NCBI GenBank assembly: GCA_030150265.1
Contig: JASLGG010000025.1
Location: 62,001-126,000, forward strand
From: Protaetiibacter sp.
GTDB taxonomy: Bacteria; Actinomycetota; Actinomycetes; Actinomycetales; Microbacteriaceae
Length of the DNA: 64,000 nucleotides
Reading direction: 5' to 3'
In this document: one piece after another, positions 1 through 11,900 of the stretch
Layout: each line of letters opens with the position of its first letter
Numbering within the stretch: position 1 is the stretch's first letter
Position numbers and translations under genes: made by a program
The notes under the pieces: generated by a model
The model's input: only the letters and a program-made list of their open reading frames with translations
The model's database searches: none
What the model was told of the DNA's origin: nothing

Positions 1-761
<761 letters not shown>

Positions 762-765
<4 letters not shown>

Positions 766-1766
766 GCGAGGCTCCGGCGCCGCAGCAGCAGGAGCGCGAA
801 CACGGGTGCGCCGACGAGAGCCGTCACGATGCCCACCGGCAGCTCGCGCGGGTCGAAGGCGGCGCGCGCGAGCGTGTCGGCCCACACGAGGAACACCGCT
901 CCGGCGAGCGCCGAGAGCGGCAGCAGGGCGCGGTTGCCGGGTCCGATGAGCAGCCGCACGGCGTGCGGAAGCACGAGGCCGACGAAGCCGATCGCCCCCG
1001 AGACCGCGACGAGCGCGCCGGTGAGCAGCGCCCCGCCCGTGAGCAGCATCCAGCGCGCGGCCGTCACCGGCACGCCGAGCGAGGCCGCCGAGCGGTCGCC
1101 GAACGCGAAGGCGTCGAGCACGCGACCCGAGAGCATGAGCGGCACGCCGATCACGAGCATCGCGCCGCCCGCGATGGCCGCCTCGGGCCAGCGGGCGCCC
1201 GCGAGCGAGCCGAGCAGCCAGCCGAGGATCTCGCGGTAGGAGTCGCCGGTGGCGGTCCAGAAGATCACGAAGCTCGTGAGCGCCGCGGCGAAGCTCGACA
1301 CCGCGACACCCGCGAGCACGGTGCGGGTCGGGGTGAGCGGGCCGAAGGCCGAGGCGAGCCCGAGCGTCGCGATCAGGGCGAGCATCGCGCCGCCGAACGC
1401 CGCCACCGGCAGCAGCACGGCCGCGCCGAGCAGCAGCACCGACACCGCGCCGAGGGATGCCCCGGACGAGAGCCCGAGCAGGTAGGGGTCGGCGAGCTGG
1501 TTGCGGGTGACGGCCTGCATGACCCCGCCCACGAGCGCGAGCCCGCCGCCCACCGCCGCGGCGGTCAGGATGCGCGGCAGCCGCAGCTGCCACACGATGC
1601 CGTCGTGCAGGGGGTCGAGGGGGGATGCGGCGCCCGTGAGGTGCGCGAGCACCGAGCCCCACACATCCGCGACGCCGATGTCGGCGGACCCGATCGTCAC
1701 CGCGAGCGTGAGCGAGGCGACCAGGGCCGCCCCGAGCGCGATCGCGGCGACGACGAGCCGGGTCAC
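762..1766 (-). CDS. FecCD-family ABC permease (proposed F420-0/cofactor importer)
   Basis: Integral membrane subunit of an iron-siderophore/B12-type importer, 334 residues, the usual size for FecCD permeases. From GTG 1766 the protein starts with a hydrophobic segment (VVAAIALGAALVASLTLAV) and has about nine membrane spans. Family-typical stretches include QAVTRNQLADPYLLGLSSGASLG near residue 80 and GAIGFVGLVLPHAVRLLIGPGNR near residue 250 (partial quotes of conserved blocks). GTG was chosen because it overlaps the stop of the receptor gene by 4 bp; an upstream in-frame extension is arginine-rich shadow sequence. It fits the cassette proposed for F420-0 import in Actinobacteria, but the substrate is not proven. 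Confidence 0.88.
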
Positions 1767-2740
1767 CGGAACCCGAGCTTCCGGACCTGCTCGGCGACGG
1801 AGGCCGCCGCCTCGACGCTGCGCACCCCGGCCTCGCTCGCGGCGAAGGGCACGATCACGTAGTGCCGCTCGCGCACGGCCGTCATGGCCGCGGTCGCGGG
1901 GTTCGCGGCGAGCGCATCCATCTTCGACTGCGCCGTGTTCCAGTCCGCGTCGACGAGCACGATCACGTCGGGGTCGGCGGCGATGATCGCCTCCCAGCCG
2001 AGAGGCGCCCAGGTGGACTGCACGTCGGCGGCGATGTTCACGAGGCCCGCGGTCTCGAGCAGCAGCTCGGGCGCGCCGATGCCGGCGCCCACGTACGGGG
2101 TCCCGTTGCCCGACGACCACCAGAGCGCGGTCGGGGCGTCACCGAGGGGCTCGATCTCGGCGAGTCGCGCGCGCTGGGCGGCGACGAGGGCGTCGGCGCG
2201 CTCCGGGACGCCGAAGAGGTCGCCCGCCTCGCGGATCTCGCGGAACACCTCCTCGAAGTCGAGCTTCACGGGCTGCTCGGAGCTGCGGCAGGCCGCGGGC
2301 TGCACGTAGCTCGCGACCCCGAGCGATGCCAGCTCGTCGCGGGCGCCGGCGGCCTCGGGGGCGAACGCCGACTCCCAGCCGGAGTAGACGAGGTCGGGGG
2401 TCAGCGCGAGCACCGCCTCCTCGTTCGGCATCATGGGCGCGATGCTCGGGATGCCGCGCGCCGCATCCGCCCACTCGGCCGGCACCGGGCCGTCCTGGAA
2501 CGCGGTGCCGACGATGCGGTCGCCGAGCCCGAGGGCCAGCATCATCTCGGTGGAGGTCGACTTGATCGCGACGACGCGCTCGGGCGGCTTCGGCACCGAC
2601 ACCGGGGTTCCGCAGTTGTCGAGCGTCAGCGGGAAGGCGGTCGGCGTGGCGGGAGCGGATGTCGGGGCGGGGCCGGCGGCGGCGCAGCCGGCCAGCAGGA
2701 GCAGCGGAAGGATCGCGAGAGTCGCGAGACGGGGGCGCAT
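1763..2740 (-). CDS. Periplasmic-binding-protein-type lipoprotein receptor (proposed F420-0 ABC transporter)
   Basis: Extracytoplasmic receptor of the importer, 325 residues with a TroA/BtuF two-lobe fold. The N-terminus is a lipoprotein signal ending in LLLLAGC (Cys19), so the mature protein is membrane-anchored. Conserved blocks are VVAIKSTSTEMMLALGLGDRIVG (partial), TPDLVYSGWES, and a C-terminal ADPDVIVLVDADWNTAQSK region. These recall the receptor family annotated as putative F420-0 ABC transporter substrate-binding protein; this is from memory of the family, not a search. ATG 2740 has a GGAGAA ribosome site six bases upstream. It heads the operon. Cobalamin or haem binding is the main alternative. 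Confidence 0.82.
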   Translation of the reverse strand: MRPRLATLAILPLLLLAGCAAAGPAPTSAPATPTAFPLTLDNCGTPVSVPKPPERVVAIKSTSTEMMLALGLGDRIVGTAFQDGPVPAEWADAARGIPSIAPMMPNEEAVLALTPDLVYSGWESAFAPEAAGARDELASLGVASYVQPAACRSSEQPVKLDFEEVFREIREAGDLFGVPERADALVAAQRARLAEIEPLGDAPTALWWSSGNGTPYVGAGIGAPELLLETAGLVNIAADVQSTWAPLGWEAIIAADPDVIVLVDADWNTAQSKMDALAANPATAAMTAVRERHYVIVPFAASEAGVRSVEAAASVAEQVRKLGFR

Positions 2741-2820
2741 GGGTTCTCCGGGCGTGACAGGTCGATGTGCAGAGACCGGACCTCATGGCGGGAACGGCAT
2801 CGACGGGTCAGATCGAACCC

Positions 2821-2867
2821 GGGTGGACCCACCCTAGCGGAGAGTTCATGTCACGGCCCATGGGCCG
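2821..2867. promoter_or_regulatory. Two short palindromes in the 304-bp gap between receptor gene and LamG/RHS genes
   Basis: The gap 2741-3044 carries no convincing gene. It holds GGGTGG-AC-CCACCC (2821-2834) and a perfect 14-bp palindrome CGGCCCATGGGCCG (2854-2867). They lie 80-130 bp upstream of the importer operon and could be an operator or part of a terminator-like structure. I looked for a cobalamin riboswitch (B12 box) here and did not find one. Confidence 0.35.
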
Positions 2868-3044
2868 GACCACCGGGTCTCGTCTTCATGGGCGGCGGAT
2901 TGCCGCGGACCGCACGGTACGAGACGACGAGACGCGAGCCTCCATCAGTTACCCCGCGTTTTGGGGGTGTCGGCGGGTAGGTGATTGCCGGAGAGTTTTC
3001 CTCGTTCTGCGCGATGGTCGCGCGGCTGAGGGATCGGCTACTGC

Positions 3045-5990
3045 ATGTTTCACGCGCGCTCTTTCCGATGGGTTCTCGTTTCGCTCGCCACGGTGATGGC
3101 GCTTGTCGGCGGCCTCGTGGTGGCGGACGGGTTCATGCATCCGAGCGGTGGCGAGATCGACTGCTCGCGGATGGAGGCGGATTCCTTCGACGCCGCTGGC
3201 GCGCTCGCGCGGGCCTGCGGCGTCGAGGCGGAGGTGGTGTCGGAGCGGACGCCGTGGCACACCTCATGGACGACCCCGGGTGGCGAGACGCGTCTGGAGG
3301 CGTCAGCCCTGCCGCATCGTGTGATGGTCGACGGACGCTGGGCGCAGCCGGACCCGACGATCGTCTCGGACGCGGATGGCGTGCGGGTCGCTGCCTCGGT
3401 GTATCCGATGAGCTTCAACCCCGGAGGTGTCGCGGGTGCGGGCAAGCCACTCGGCACGATCACCCGCGACGGACATGTGCTGGCGGTGCGTTTCCCGCTC
3501 GAGCTTCCTCCCGCGGTGGTGTCGGCATCGCAGTTGAGCTATCCGCTCGCCGACGGGGTGCGACTGGTGGTCACCGTGAGCACCGACCTCACCGGGTTCC
3601 TTCCGGTCGTGGAGCTCGCGGACGCGGGTGCCGCCGAGCGGTTCGCGAAGATGCTCGCGGATGCGGGTGACAGGGACCGCGGCTTCGTGATCGGCTACAC
3701 GACGGAGCTCTCGGATGGGTTGCGACTCGAAGCCGATGACGAGGGCGCGGTACACGTGCTGGATGCCGAAGGCGAGACCCAGTTCCTGACACCGACACCG
3801 GTGATGTGGGATTCCTCGGGCACACAGCCCGCAGTGGCCTCGGGCGTGACCGAGGTGGGCGTGATCGACAGGACGCAGGCGCCGGCGGGCGGTGACCGGA
3901 TCGCGCCGATGGGTGTCGCCGTCGAGGGGAGCACCATCGAGGTCACTCCGGACGCCGAGATGCTCGCCGATCCCGGAACTGCGTGGCCGGTGTATCTCGA
4001 TCCCGGTTTCAGCGGCTGGGGTGCCTCGTCCTGGATCGCCGTGCGCAAGGGCGGCTATACGAGCACGCTCTACAACTGGGGAGACATCTCCGCATCGATG
4101 CCCGGTCAGGGCACCGGCTACTGCAACCAGGTGGCCTCGTGCAACGTGGTGTTCTACCAGCGCGTGGCCTGGCAGTTCACCGGTCTCACGACGCTCGCGT
4201 CGCTGGCGGGCGCGGATGTGACGAGCGCCCAGTTCCGGGTGAACGGGGTTCATTCGTTCAACTGCACGGCGCAGACCGCGAACCTGTATCGCACCTCCAC
4301 CTTCTCCAGCGGCACCAACTGGGCGGGCCTGTCATGGTTGCAGTTCACCGGCTCGCGCACGGAGTCGCAGCGCCCGAGCTGCGCCACCGATGGATACCGC
4401 GAATTCGACGCGACCGCCGCAGCACGTTGGGCGGCGGACAACAGCCAGACCACTCTGCCGCTCGGGATTGCGGTGGATGAGTCGAACATGAACGGCTGGA
4501 AGCGGTTCCGGGCGGATGCGACGCTCGCGGTGACCTACAACCGTGCGCCGTCGATCCCGACAGGTCTCCAGCTGACGTCGCCGGTCAGCACCGGCTGCGT
4601 GACCGGCGCGTCGCGCCCGATGATCGCGTCGACCAAGCCGACGGTCTCGGCGATTTCGAGCGACCCCGACGGAGGCAACGTCTACACCTCCTTCGAGGTG
4701 GCCACGGCCTCGAATCTGGCGGATGTCCGTTGGAGCAGCGGCAACCTTGCCGCAGTCGCCTCCGGCAGTCGGCAATCGGCAGTCGTGACATCGGGGCTCG
4801 CCGACGGCGGCGTGTATGCCTGGCGCGCGCGGACCACCGACGGCGCACTGTACTCGCCGTGGTCGAGTTGGTGCGAGTTCGGCGTCGATGTGACCGCTCC
4901 CGTGGCCCCGTCGATCACCCCGGTCGCCGACGCGACGGTGCAGGCCGTCTACGCCGCGGGGACGATTCGCGGGGGTGTCGGTCAGCTCGGGAAGTTCACC
5001 TTCAGCTCCGGCGCGTCCACCGATGTGGTCGCCTTCGACTACGGTTTCAACGCACCGACCGCGCCCATCGCCGCACCGGCGTCGAACGGTACCGCCACCG
5101 TCTCCTACACCCCGACGACGACCGGCGTGGTGACGTTGACCGTAAGGGCGCGGGATGCGGCCGGCAACATTTCTCCCGCCCAAACCTTCACCTTCACGGT
5201 GGCGACCCCGACCGAGGACGGCGTGTGGCTGTTCGACGAGGGGGTCGGGACGGTGGCCGCCGATGCGGCGGGGAGCCCGAGCCGCCCGATGTCCGTCAGC
5301 GGTGCGACGTGGGGCGACGGGCCGCATGCCCTGTTCGATTCGCGGGCGGGCGACTATGCCCTCCTCCTCAACGGCACGTCCTCGTCGGCGTACACCAACG
5401 GCCCGGTGGTGAACACCGCGACCTCGTTCACCGTCTCGGCGTTCGTGCGTCTCGATCCAGCCTCGGCCGGGCAGGGCTCCTTCACCGCGTTGGCTCAGGA
5501 CGGCGTTCGGCAATCGGGCTTCCGACTCGGTTATTCGTCCTCCTGTGCAACAAGCTCCGCAGGGTGCTGGACCTTCGCGATGCCCGATACGGCGAACGGG
5601 ACAGGACAGACGGTTGTCGAGTCGACGGTGCCGGTGGCGAGCGGCGAGTGGGTGTTCCTGTTGGCCGAGCACGATGTCAGCACCCAGGCGATGCGTCTCT
5701 GGGTGTGCGATATCGGGACACCTGATGCGCCGGCGGTCGGGGACCCGGTGAGAAGCGAGACCTCACGCTCCGCGACCCCGTGGGCCGCGTCGGGGGCGTT
5801 GACCGTTGGGCGTGCGCTCAGTTCCGGCGCCTCGACGGCGTGGTGGCCGGGCGCGATCGATGACGTGCGGGTCTTCTCCGGGAAGGTCGTTTCCGAACCC
5901 AAGATCCGCCGGATGTGCCAGGGGGCTGAAGCGAGCGACTTCGGGGGTAATCAGCTGTCGCTCGACCCGACCACGGTGGTGGGGCAGTGA
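3045..5990 (+). CDS. Secreted multidomain LamG-like protein, partner of the downstream RHS protein
   Basis: Predicted exported protein of 981 residues of unknown exact role. Residues 8-29 form a signal/membrane segment. Domains that can be seen: a beta-rich N-terminal region; a DNRLRE-like module around residues 320-500 (ending RADATLAVTYN); a fibronectin-III-like stretch (about 505-625, with VYAWRARTTDG); an Ig-like module ending VTLTVRARDAAGN; and a C-terminal LamG/concanavalin-like jelly roll from about residue 725 (GVWLFDEGVGTVAADAAG) to the end. Its stop overlaps the GTG of the RHS gene (GTGA), so the two are co-transcribed and probably translationally coupled. Similar secreted LamG proteins commonly precede actinobacterial RHS genes; a role in display or delivery of the RHS protein is inference. 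Confidence 0.8.
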   Translation: MFHARSFRWVLVSLATVMALVGGLVVADGFMHPSGGEIDCSRMEADSFDAAGALARACGVEAEVVSERTPWHTSWTTPGGETRLEASALPHRVMVDGRWAQPDPTIVSDADGVRVAASVYPMSFNPGGVAGAGKPLGTITRDGHVLAVRFPLELPPAVVSASQLSYPLADGVRLVVTVSTDLTGFLPVVELADAGAAERFAKMLADAGDRDRGFVIGYTTELSDGLRLEADDEGAVHVLDAEGETQFLTPTPVMWDSSGTQPAVASGVTEVGVIDRTQAPAGGDRIAPMGVAVEGSTIEVTPDAEMLADPGTAWPVYLDPGFSGWGASSWIAVRKGGYTSTLYNWGDISASMPGQGTGYCNQVASCNVVFYQRVAWQFTGLTTLASLAGADVTSAQFRVNGVHSFNCTAQTANLYRTSTFSSGTNWAGLSWLQFTGSRTESQRPSCATDGYREFDATAAARWAADNSQTTLPLGIAVDESNMNGWKRFRADATLAVTYNRAPSIPTGLQLTSPVSTGCVTGASRPMIASTKPTVSAISSDPDGGNVYTSFEVATASNLADVRWSSGNLAAVASGSRQSAVVTSGLADGGVYAWRARTTDGALYSPWSSWCEFGVDVTAPVAPSITPVADATVQAVYAAGTIRGGVGQLGKFTFSSGASTDVVAFDYGFNAPTAPIAAPASNGTATVSYTPTTTGVVTLTVRARDAAGNISPAQTFTFTVATPTEDGVWLFDEGVGTVAADAAGSPSRPMSVSGATWGDGPHALFDSRAGDYALLLNGTSSSAYTNGPVVNTATSFTVSAFVRLDPASAGQGSFTALAQDGVRQSGFRLGYSSSCATSSAGCWTFAMPDTANGTGQTVVESTVPVASGEWVFLLAEHDVSTQAMRLWVCDIGTPDAPAVGDPVRSETSRSATPWAASGALTVGRALSSGASTAWWPGAIDDVRVFSGKVVSEPKIRRMCQGAEASDFGGNQLSLDPTTVVGQ

Positions 5991-8900
5991 GCGGGCACGG
6001 TGCAGGGATCAGTCGGAGCGGACGGAAGCGCGGAGCGATGAGCAGCAAGAGTGTGACCGGGCGCACGGTGCGGGTGTCGCGCTGGGGTAGCGCGATCGTC
6101 GGCGGGGCGCTGGCCGTCGTGCTGGTGATCGACCCGTTCGGGCTCGGCCTGCTCGCGCCTCAGCTGAGCGCCACCGCCGACGGTGGCACCGGCGCATCCA
6201 CGAGCGGCCTTTCCCGCACGGAGCGGCTGGGCGATGTGCTCGAGCGCCTCGGGCTAACGGCGCCAGTCGCCGCGAACGAGCTGACGGGGTCGTGGGACGG
6301 CCAAGGCCTCGCGAATGCCCCTCTCCCGGGTGCGGGAAGCCTGCCGCCCGCGCAGGAGCAACTGCTCACGGTCGCCGCGACCGGGAGCGCGCCCTTGGTG
6401 GCCCTCGACGGGCTTTCAGCGGCGGTCACCCCATCGGATACGGGCGGGGATGTATCCGAGGTGTCGCTGAGCGTCGCGGGCGAGAGCGAGGCCCGACAGG
6501 CGGGTGTCACCGGGGTTCTGCTGCGGCTCACGGACGAGTCGGCTGCACCGGAGCCGAACCCGGAGGTGACGCTGACCGTCGGCTACGACGAGTTCGCGGG
6601 CAGCTTCGGGGCCGACTGGGCCTCCCGCCTGCAGATGGTGTGGCTTCCCGATTGCCCGGGCGGCGGAGCGTGTGCCCCGCAGCCGTTGGAGAGCACGAAC
6701 GACCTCGTGGCGGGCACCCTGACCGCCTCGGTGCCCGTCACCCCGAACGTCGCGGGTGCGGGCGTCGCGGGGCGCGGTGCGGCGGCGCCCAGCGGCGCGG
6801 TCGCGATCATGGCCGGACCTTCGGGCGGTTCGGGCGACTGGTCGGCGACGAGCCTGTCGCCGAGCTCCACCTGGGGGCACACGGGCGCGACCGGGGCGTT
6901 CAGCTGGTCGGTCCCGATCACGGCGCCGACCGTTCCGGCCGGTCCCGCGCCCGAGCTGGCGCTGTCGTACTCCTCGGCCGCATCCGATGGCCGCACCCCA
7001 TCTACGAACAACCAATCGGGCCTGATCGGGGAGGGCTTCGACCTCACCACGGGCTATATCGAGCGCAGTTACGTGCCCTGCGCACAGGACGTGGACGGAG
7101 CCGCCAATAACGCGGGCCGCCCGAGCGGCGACCTCTGCTGGGGTGCCGAGAACGCGACCCTGGTGTTCAACGGCTCCGCCGCGGAGCTGGTCCGGGACGC
7201 GACGACCGGCGTCTGGCACGCCAAGCGCGACGACGGCTCCCGGATCGAGCGCCTCACCGGCGCGTGGAACGGCGGCCAGGCCGACGAGTACTGGAAGGTC
7301 ACCACCTCCGACGGCATCCAGTACGTCTTCGGCCGCGATCGCCGCTCCGGCGCCGATGTCACCGCACTGGGGTCCGCGTGGACGGTGCCGGTCTACGGCA
7401 ACCACCCTGGTGAGCCGTGCTACCACGCGCCGGCCAGCGGCGGCTTCGCGGCGTCGCAGTGCACCCAGGTGTGGCGCTGGAACCTCGAATACGTCGTGGA
7501 CCCGTCGGGCAACTCGATGACGTACTTCTACCAGAAGGAGTCGAACCGGTACGTCTTCGACGTGATGGGCAACACCGCCCTCGACACCGTCGGGTACGTC
7601 TCGGGCGGGCACCTGGACCGCATCGAGTACGGGACGGTCGCGGGCAGCGAGACCGCCGCTCCCGCACCGGCGAAGGTCACCCTCACCACGACGCCGCGAT
7701 GCATCACGTCGCTCGGTGACCCGAGCTCGTTCTGCGGCTCCGGCCAGACCTCCACGAGCGCGAACTTCTGGCCCGACACCCCGGTCGACCTGGTGTGCGC
7801 CTCCAGCGCCGGCTGCACCAACTTCACGCCCGTGTTCTTCGACCGCTACCGCCTGGGCAAGGTCTCGACCTTCGCCTACGACGGCACCGCCTACCAGCCG
7901 GTGGACTCCTGGACGATCGGCCAGCGCTTCGTCGCCCAGGGCACCGGCGTGGGGCTCGAATACGCCACCGGCGCGATGCTGGTCGCCACCTCGGTGACTC
8001 ACACCGGCCATGGTGGCACGAGCACCACCAGCGACGACCTGACCCTGCCCCCTGATACCTTCGGCTACACCTTCCTGGAGAATCGGGTCGATTCCGCGGG
8101 AGACGGCTACCCGCCACTGTGGCGACCGCGCATCACGAACGTGCGCACCGAGTCGGGCGCCTCCATCACGGTGGACTACCGCACCGAGTGCACGCCCGCC
8201 GACCTGCCCGGCACGAGTGACACCGCGCAGCGCGACAACACGCGCCTGTGCTACCCGGTGAAGTGGTTCCCGGATGGTGGAGCCGCGGTGGTGCAGTACT
8301 TCCACAAGTACGTGGTCGACACGGTGGTCGAGGACGGCGCCCCGGTGGTGCCGGGCTCGAGCGAGCTGATCACCGGCTCCGTGTCGAAGGTCACCAGCTA
8401 CGCCTACGGGGGCGGGGCGGCGTGGGCGAAGCCGACCGGCGCGATGGTGCGTCCGGGCGAGGTGAGCTATTCGGAGTTCCGTGGCTTCGCCGAGGTCACC
8501 ACCACCGTCGGCACCGGCACGGATGCTTCCCGCAGCCGCAACAGCTACTACCGCGGCATGGGCGGCACCCTCACGGCCGGTCCGTCCGGCCACACGATCA
8601 CCGCTCAGGATCGCGACGCCTACGTGGGCCAGGTGTTCGCCGCGGCCGACCTCGTGGGCTCCTCCGTGCTGTCGGAGACGGTGTCGGTGCCCGGCACCCC
8701 CGTGACGGTCGCCACCAGCACGGCGGGCCTCACGGCGACGCGCATCCCCTCCACCACCGGGTACGGGTTCAGCTACGACGCCGCGGGTGCCCTGCAGTTC
8801 CGCACCCGGGTCGTCACGAGCTTCAACGCGAACTCCCAGATCGTGAGCATCGACGACCGCGGCGACCTCGCCACGACCGCGGACGACCTCTGCACCACGG

Positions 8901-11900
8901 TGCACTATGCGGACGAGGCCGATTCGGCACTGGCGGCGAAGCACCTGGTGGGGCTCGCCGCCTCGACCGAGACGGTGTCGGTGGCCTGCGGCCAGAGCGT
9001 CACCCGGCCCACGGATGTCGTCTCGGCACAGCGCGCCAGCTACGACACAGCCGGTCGCACGGTGCGCTCCGAGGTGATCGATCCGGCCGACGGCGACGGC
9101 TACGTGCTCGACCACGAGGTGCTGGAGTACGACGCGCGCGGCCGGCCCGTCCGGGTGGGGGATGCGCTCGGCAACGAGTCGCGCGTCGCGTACCAGCACT
9201 CGGCCGGCGGGCTGCTGCAGTCGGTGACGACCACCACCCCCGACCCGGACGGTATCGGGCCGCTGACGGGGTTCACGGCCACCACGGCCTTCAACCCGCT
9301 GACCGGGCTCGTCACCTCCACCACCGATGCGAACGGTCGGGTCTCCACCGGTAGCTACGATGCGCTGGGCCGGCTGTTGAAGGCCTGGTACCCGCAGCAT
9401 GCCGGATCGAGCGTGCCGTCGGTGCAGTACGACTATCTGGTGCAGCCCAACGGGCTCAACTCGATCCTCACCCGCACCCTCGGCGCGGACGGGGTCACCC
9501 AGCATCTCAGCTCCACCATCTACGACGGCCTGCTGCGGCCCTTCCAGTCGCAGGTGGAGGGTGCCGACGCGGGTGCCGACCACACCGCGAACGCTGCTGC
9601 CCGCGGCCGGATGGTGTCGCACAGCTATTACGACTCCGCCGGGCGCATGGTCAAGCAGACCGGTCAGTGGTGGGCCACCGGCGCCCCCACCGGCACCCCG
9701 ATCGTGCCGGTGGCGGTGCCGCCCTCGCAGACCACGGTCAGCTACGACGCCGCCGGGCGTCCGATCGCCCAGGTGTTCTGGGTGGGCAACGATTCGAACC
9801 CCGCGAACGAGCGGTGGCGTTCCCTCACGGGCTACGACGGTGCGACGACCGTGTCGGTCCCGCCACTCGGCGGCACACCCACCGCGACGATCACCGACGC
9901 ACGCGGCCGGGTGGTGGAACTGCGCGAGTACCCGCGCGACCCGCTCACCAACGCGACCGTCGACACGGTCGCCGAGGTGCTCGCACTGCCGCACCAGTCC
10001 ACCACCTACCGTTACGACGGTTCCGGACAGCTCACCCAGATGAAGGACCCCGCCGGAAACCAGTGGGACTACTCCTATGACTGGGCCGGCCGCCAGATCA
10101 GCGCGAGCGACCCCGACTCGGGCACCCGCACGACCAGCTACGACCTGCTCGGCCGGGTGGTGAGCCGCACCGACGCGAACGGCGACACCCTCGCCTACAG
10201 CTATGACGTGCTCGGCCGCCCCACGACCCTGCGCGACGGCAGCACCTCAGGCACGGTCCGAGTGCAGTGGCAGTACGACCAGGCTCACTACCCGGACGGC
10301 AGCCCGGTGCTCGGGCAGCTCTCCTCGAGCACCCGCTACGTGGACGGCAACGCCTACACCACCACCATCCCGAGCTACGACAAGGGCAACCGGCCACTGG
10401 CCACTACGGTGACCCTGCCGAACATCCCCGCGTTCTCCGCGCTGGCCTCGCGCTCGTTCACGACCTCGTACAAGTACACGGCCGACGGTCAGCTCTCAAC
10501 GCTCACCCTGCCTGCGGTGCAGGCGGCTGACGGTAGCTACCGGCTGGGCGCCGAGAATGTCACCACCCACTACGACACCGCGTCGATGCCGTCGTGGATG
10601 GGCGGCGGCTTCGGATGGGGCGCCTACGTCGCCGACAGTCGTTTCGCCGCGGACGGGCGCCCTCTCGCGCACGACCTCGGCAACACCTACGGCGCGATCG
10701 TCTCCTACCGGTACGAGGAGGGCACGAACCGGCTGCAGGGCATCTCGCTCGACCGGGAGCGCTTCGACGGCACCGATCTGAACCTCGGCTACACCTATGA
10801 CGCCGCCGGGAACGTGACGAGCATCGCCGACCAGCCGACGGCCGCCGCGGTCGCGGGCGCCTCCTCGCACGACACCCAGTGCTTCGACTACGACGGGCTG
10901 CGGCGCCTGCGGACCGCGTGGACGGCCGCCTCCGACGACTGCGCGACATCCCCCAGTGCGCTGCAGTCCTCCGACATCGGCGGTATCTCGCCGTACTGGC
11001 AGGAGTACCGCTACGACCTGCTGGGCAATCGCACCAAGCTGATCGAGCACGCGGCCGGCGCCAGCCCGGCGCGGACGACGACGTATGCCCACGGCGCGGG
11101 CGGTGCGGGTCCGCACCAGCTGACGAGCAGCACCACGACCACGGGTGCGTCGACGGTGTCGACGAGCTACAGCTACGACGCCTCCGGCAATCGGGCGAGC
11201 ACCACGACCGGCACGGACACCGTCTCCTACGGGTGGAGTCCGGAGGGGCAGCTCGCCTCCGTCGGGGACGAGTCGAACGTGTTCGATGCCTCCGGCAACC
11301 GACTGGTGCGGCAGGACGCCGCAGGGGTCACCGTGTTCCTTCCTGGTGGTCAGCAGTTCACGATCGCGTCGGGCGGCACGGTGTCGGCGTTGCGGTACTA
11401 CTCCTTCGCGGGGGTGGTGGTCGCGGTCCGCAACGGGGCGGGGCTGGGGGCGGTGTCGTCGCTGGTGTGCGACGGGCAGGGCACCCCGGTCGCCGTCGTC
11501 CCGAACACGGTGTGGACTGCGGGGAGCGTGCAGCGGGTGCGGCACGATCCGTTCGGCGCGATTCGTGGTGGTAGTGGTTCGACGTTGCCGGGGGATCGCC
11601 GTTTCCTGGGTGCGGTGCGGGATGGTGCGGGTCTCACTCTGTTGGGGGCGAGGTTCTACGACGAGGCCGTCGGGCGGTTCATCAGCGTGGATCCGGTGTT
11701 GCAGCCGGGGGTGCCTGCTCAGTTCAACGCGTATGTGTACTCGGGCAGCAATCCGGTGACCTGGGCGGATCCGTCGGGTCTGTGGTGGGGGGATGACCTC
11801 TGGAAGGGGGTTCAGAAGGCGGCCTCGAATGTGGCCTCGTTCGTCAACACCTACAAGGCCGAGATCGTGGGTGGTCTGGTCGGGGTGGCGGTGTTCGTCG

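Noticed and set aside
2741..3044. Cobalamin riboswitch ahead of the FecCD-type importer
   Set aside because: No B12 box or characteristic pairing elements were found, only two short palindromes.
6416..9994. Very long open frame on the minus strand opposite the RHS gene
   Set aside because: Arg/Gly/His-rich composition and no domain; long antisense frames are expected opposite G+C-biased codons, and the plus strand has a clear YD-repeat protein.
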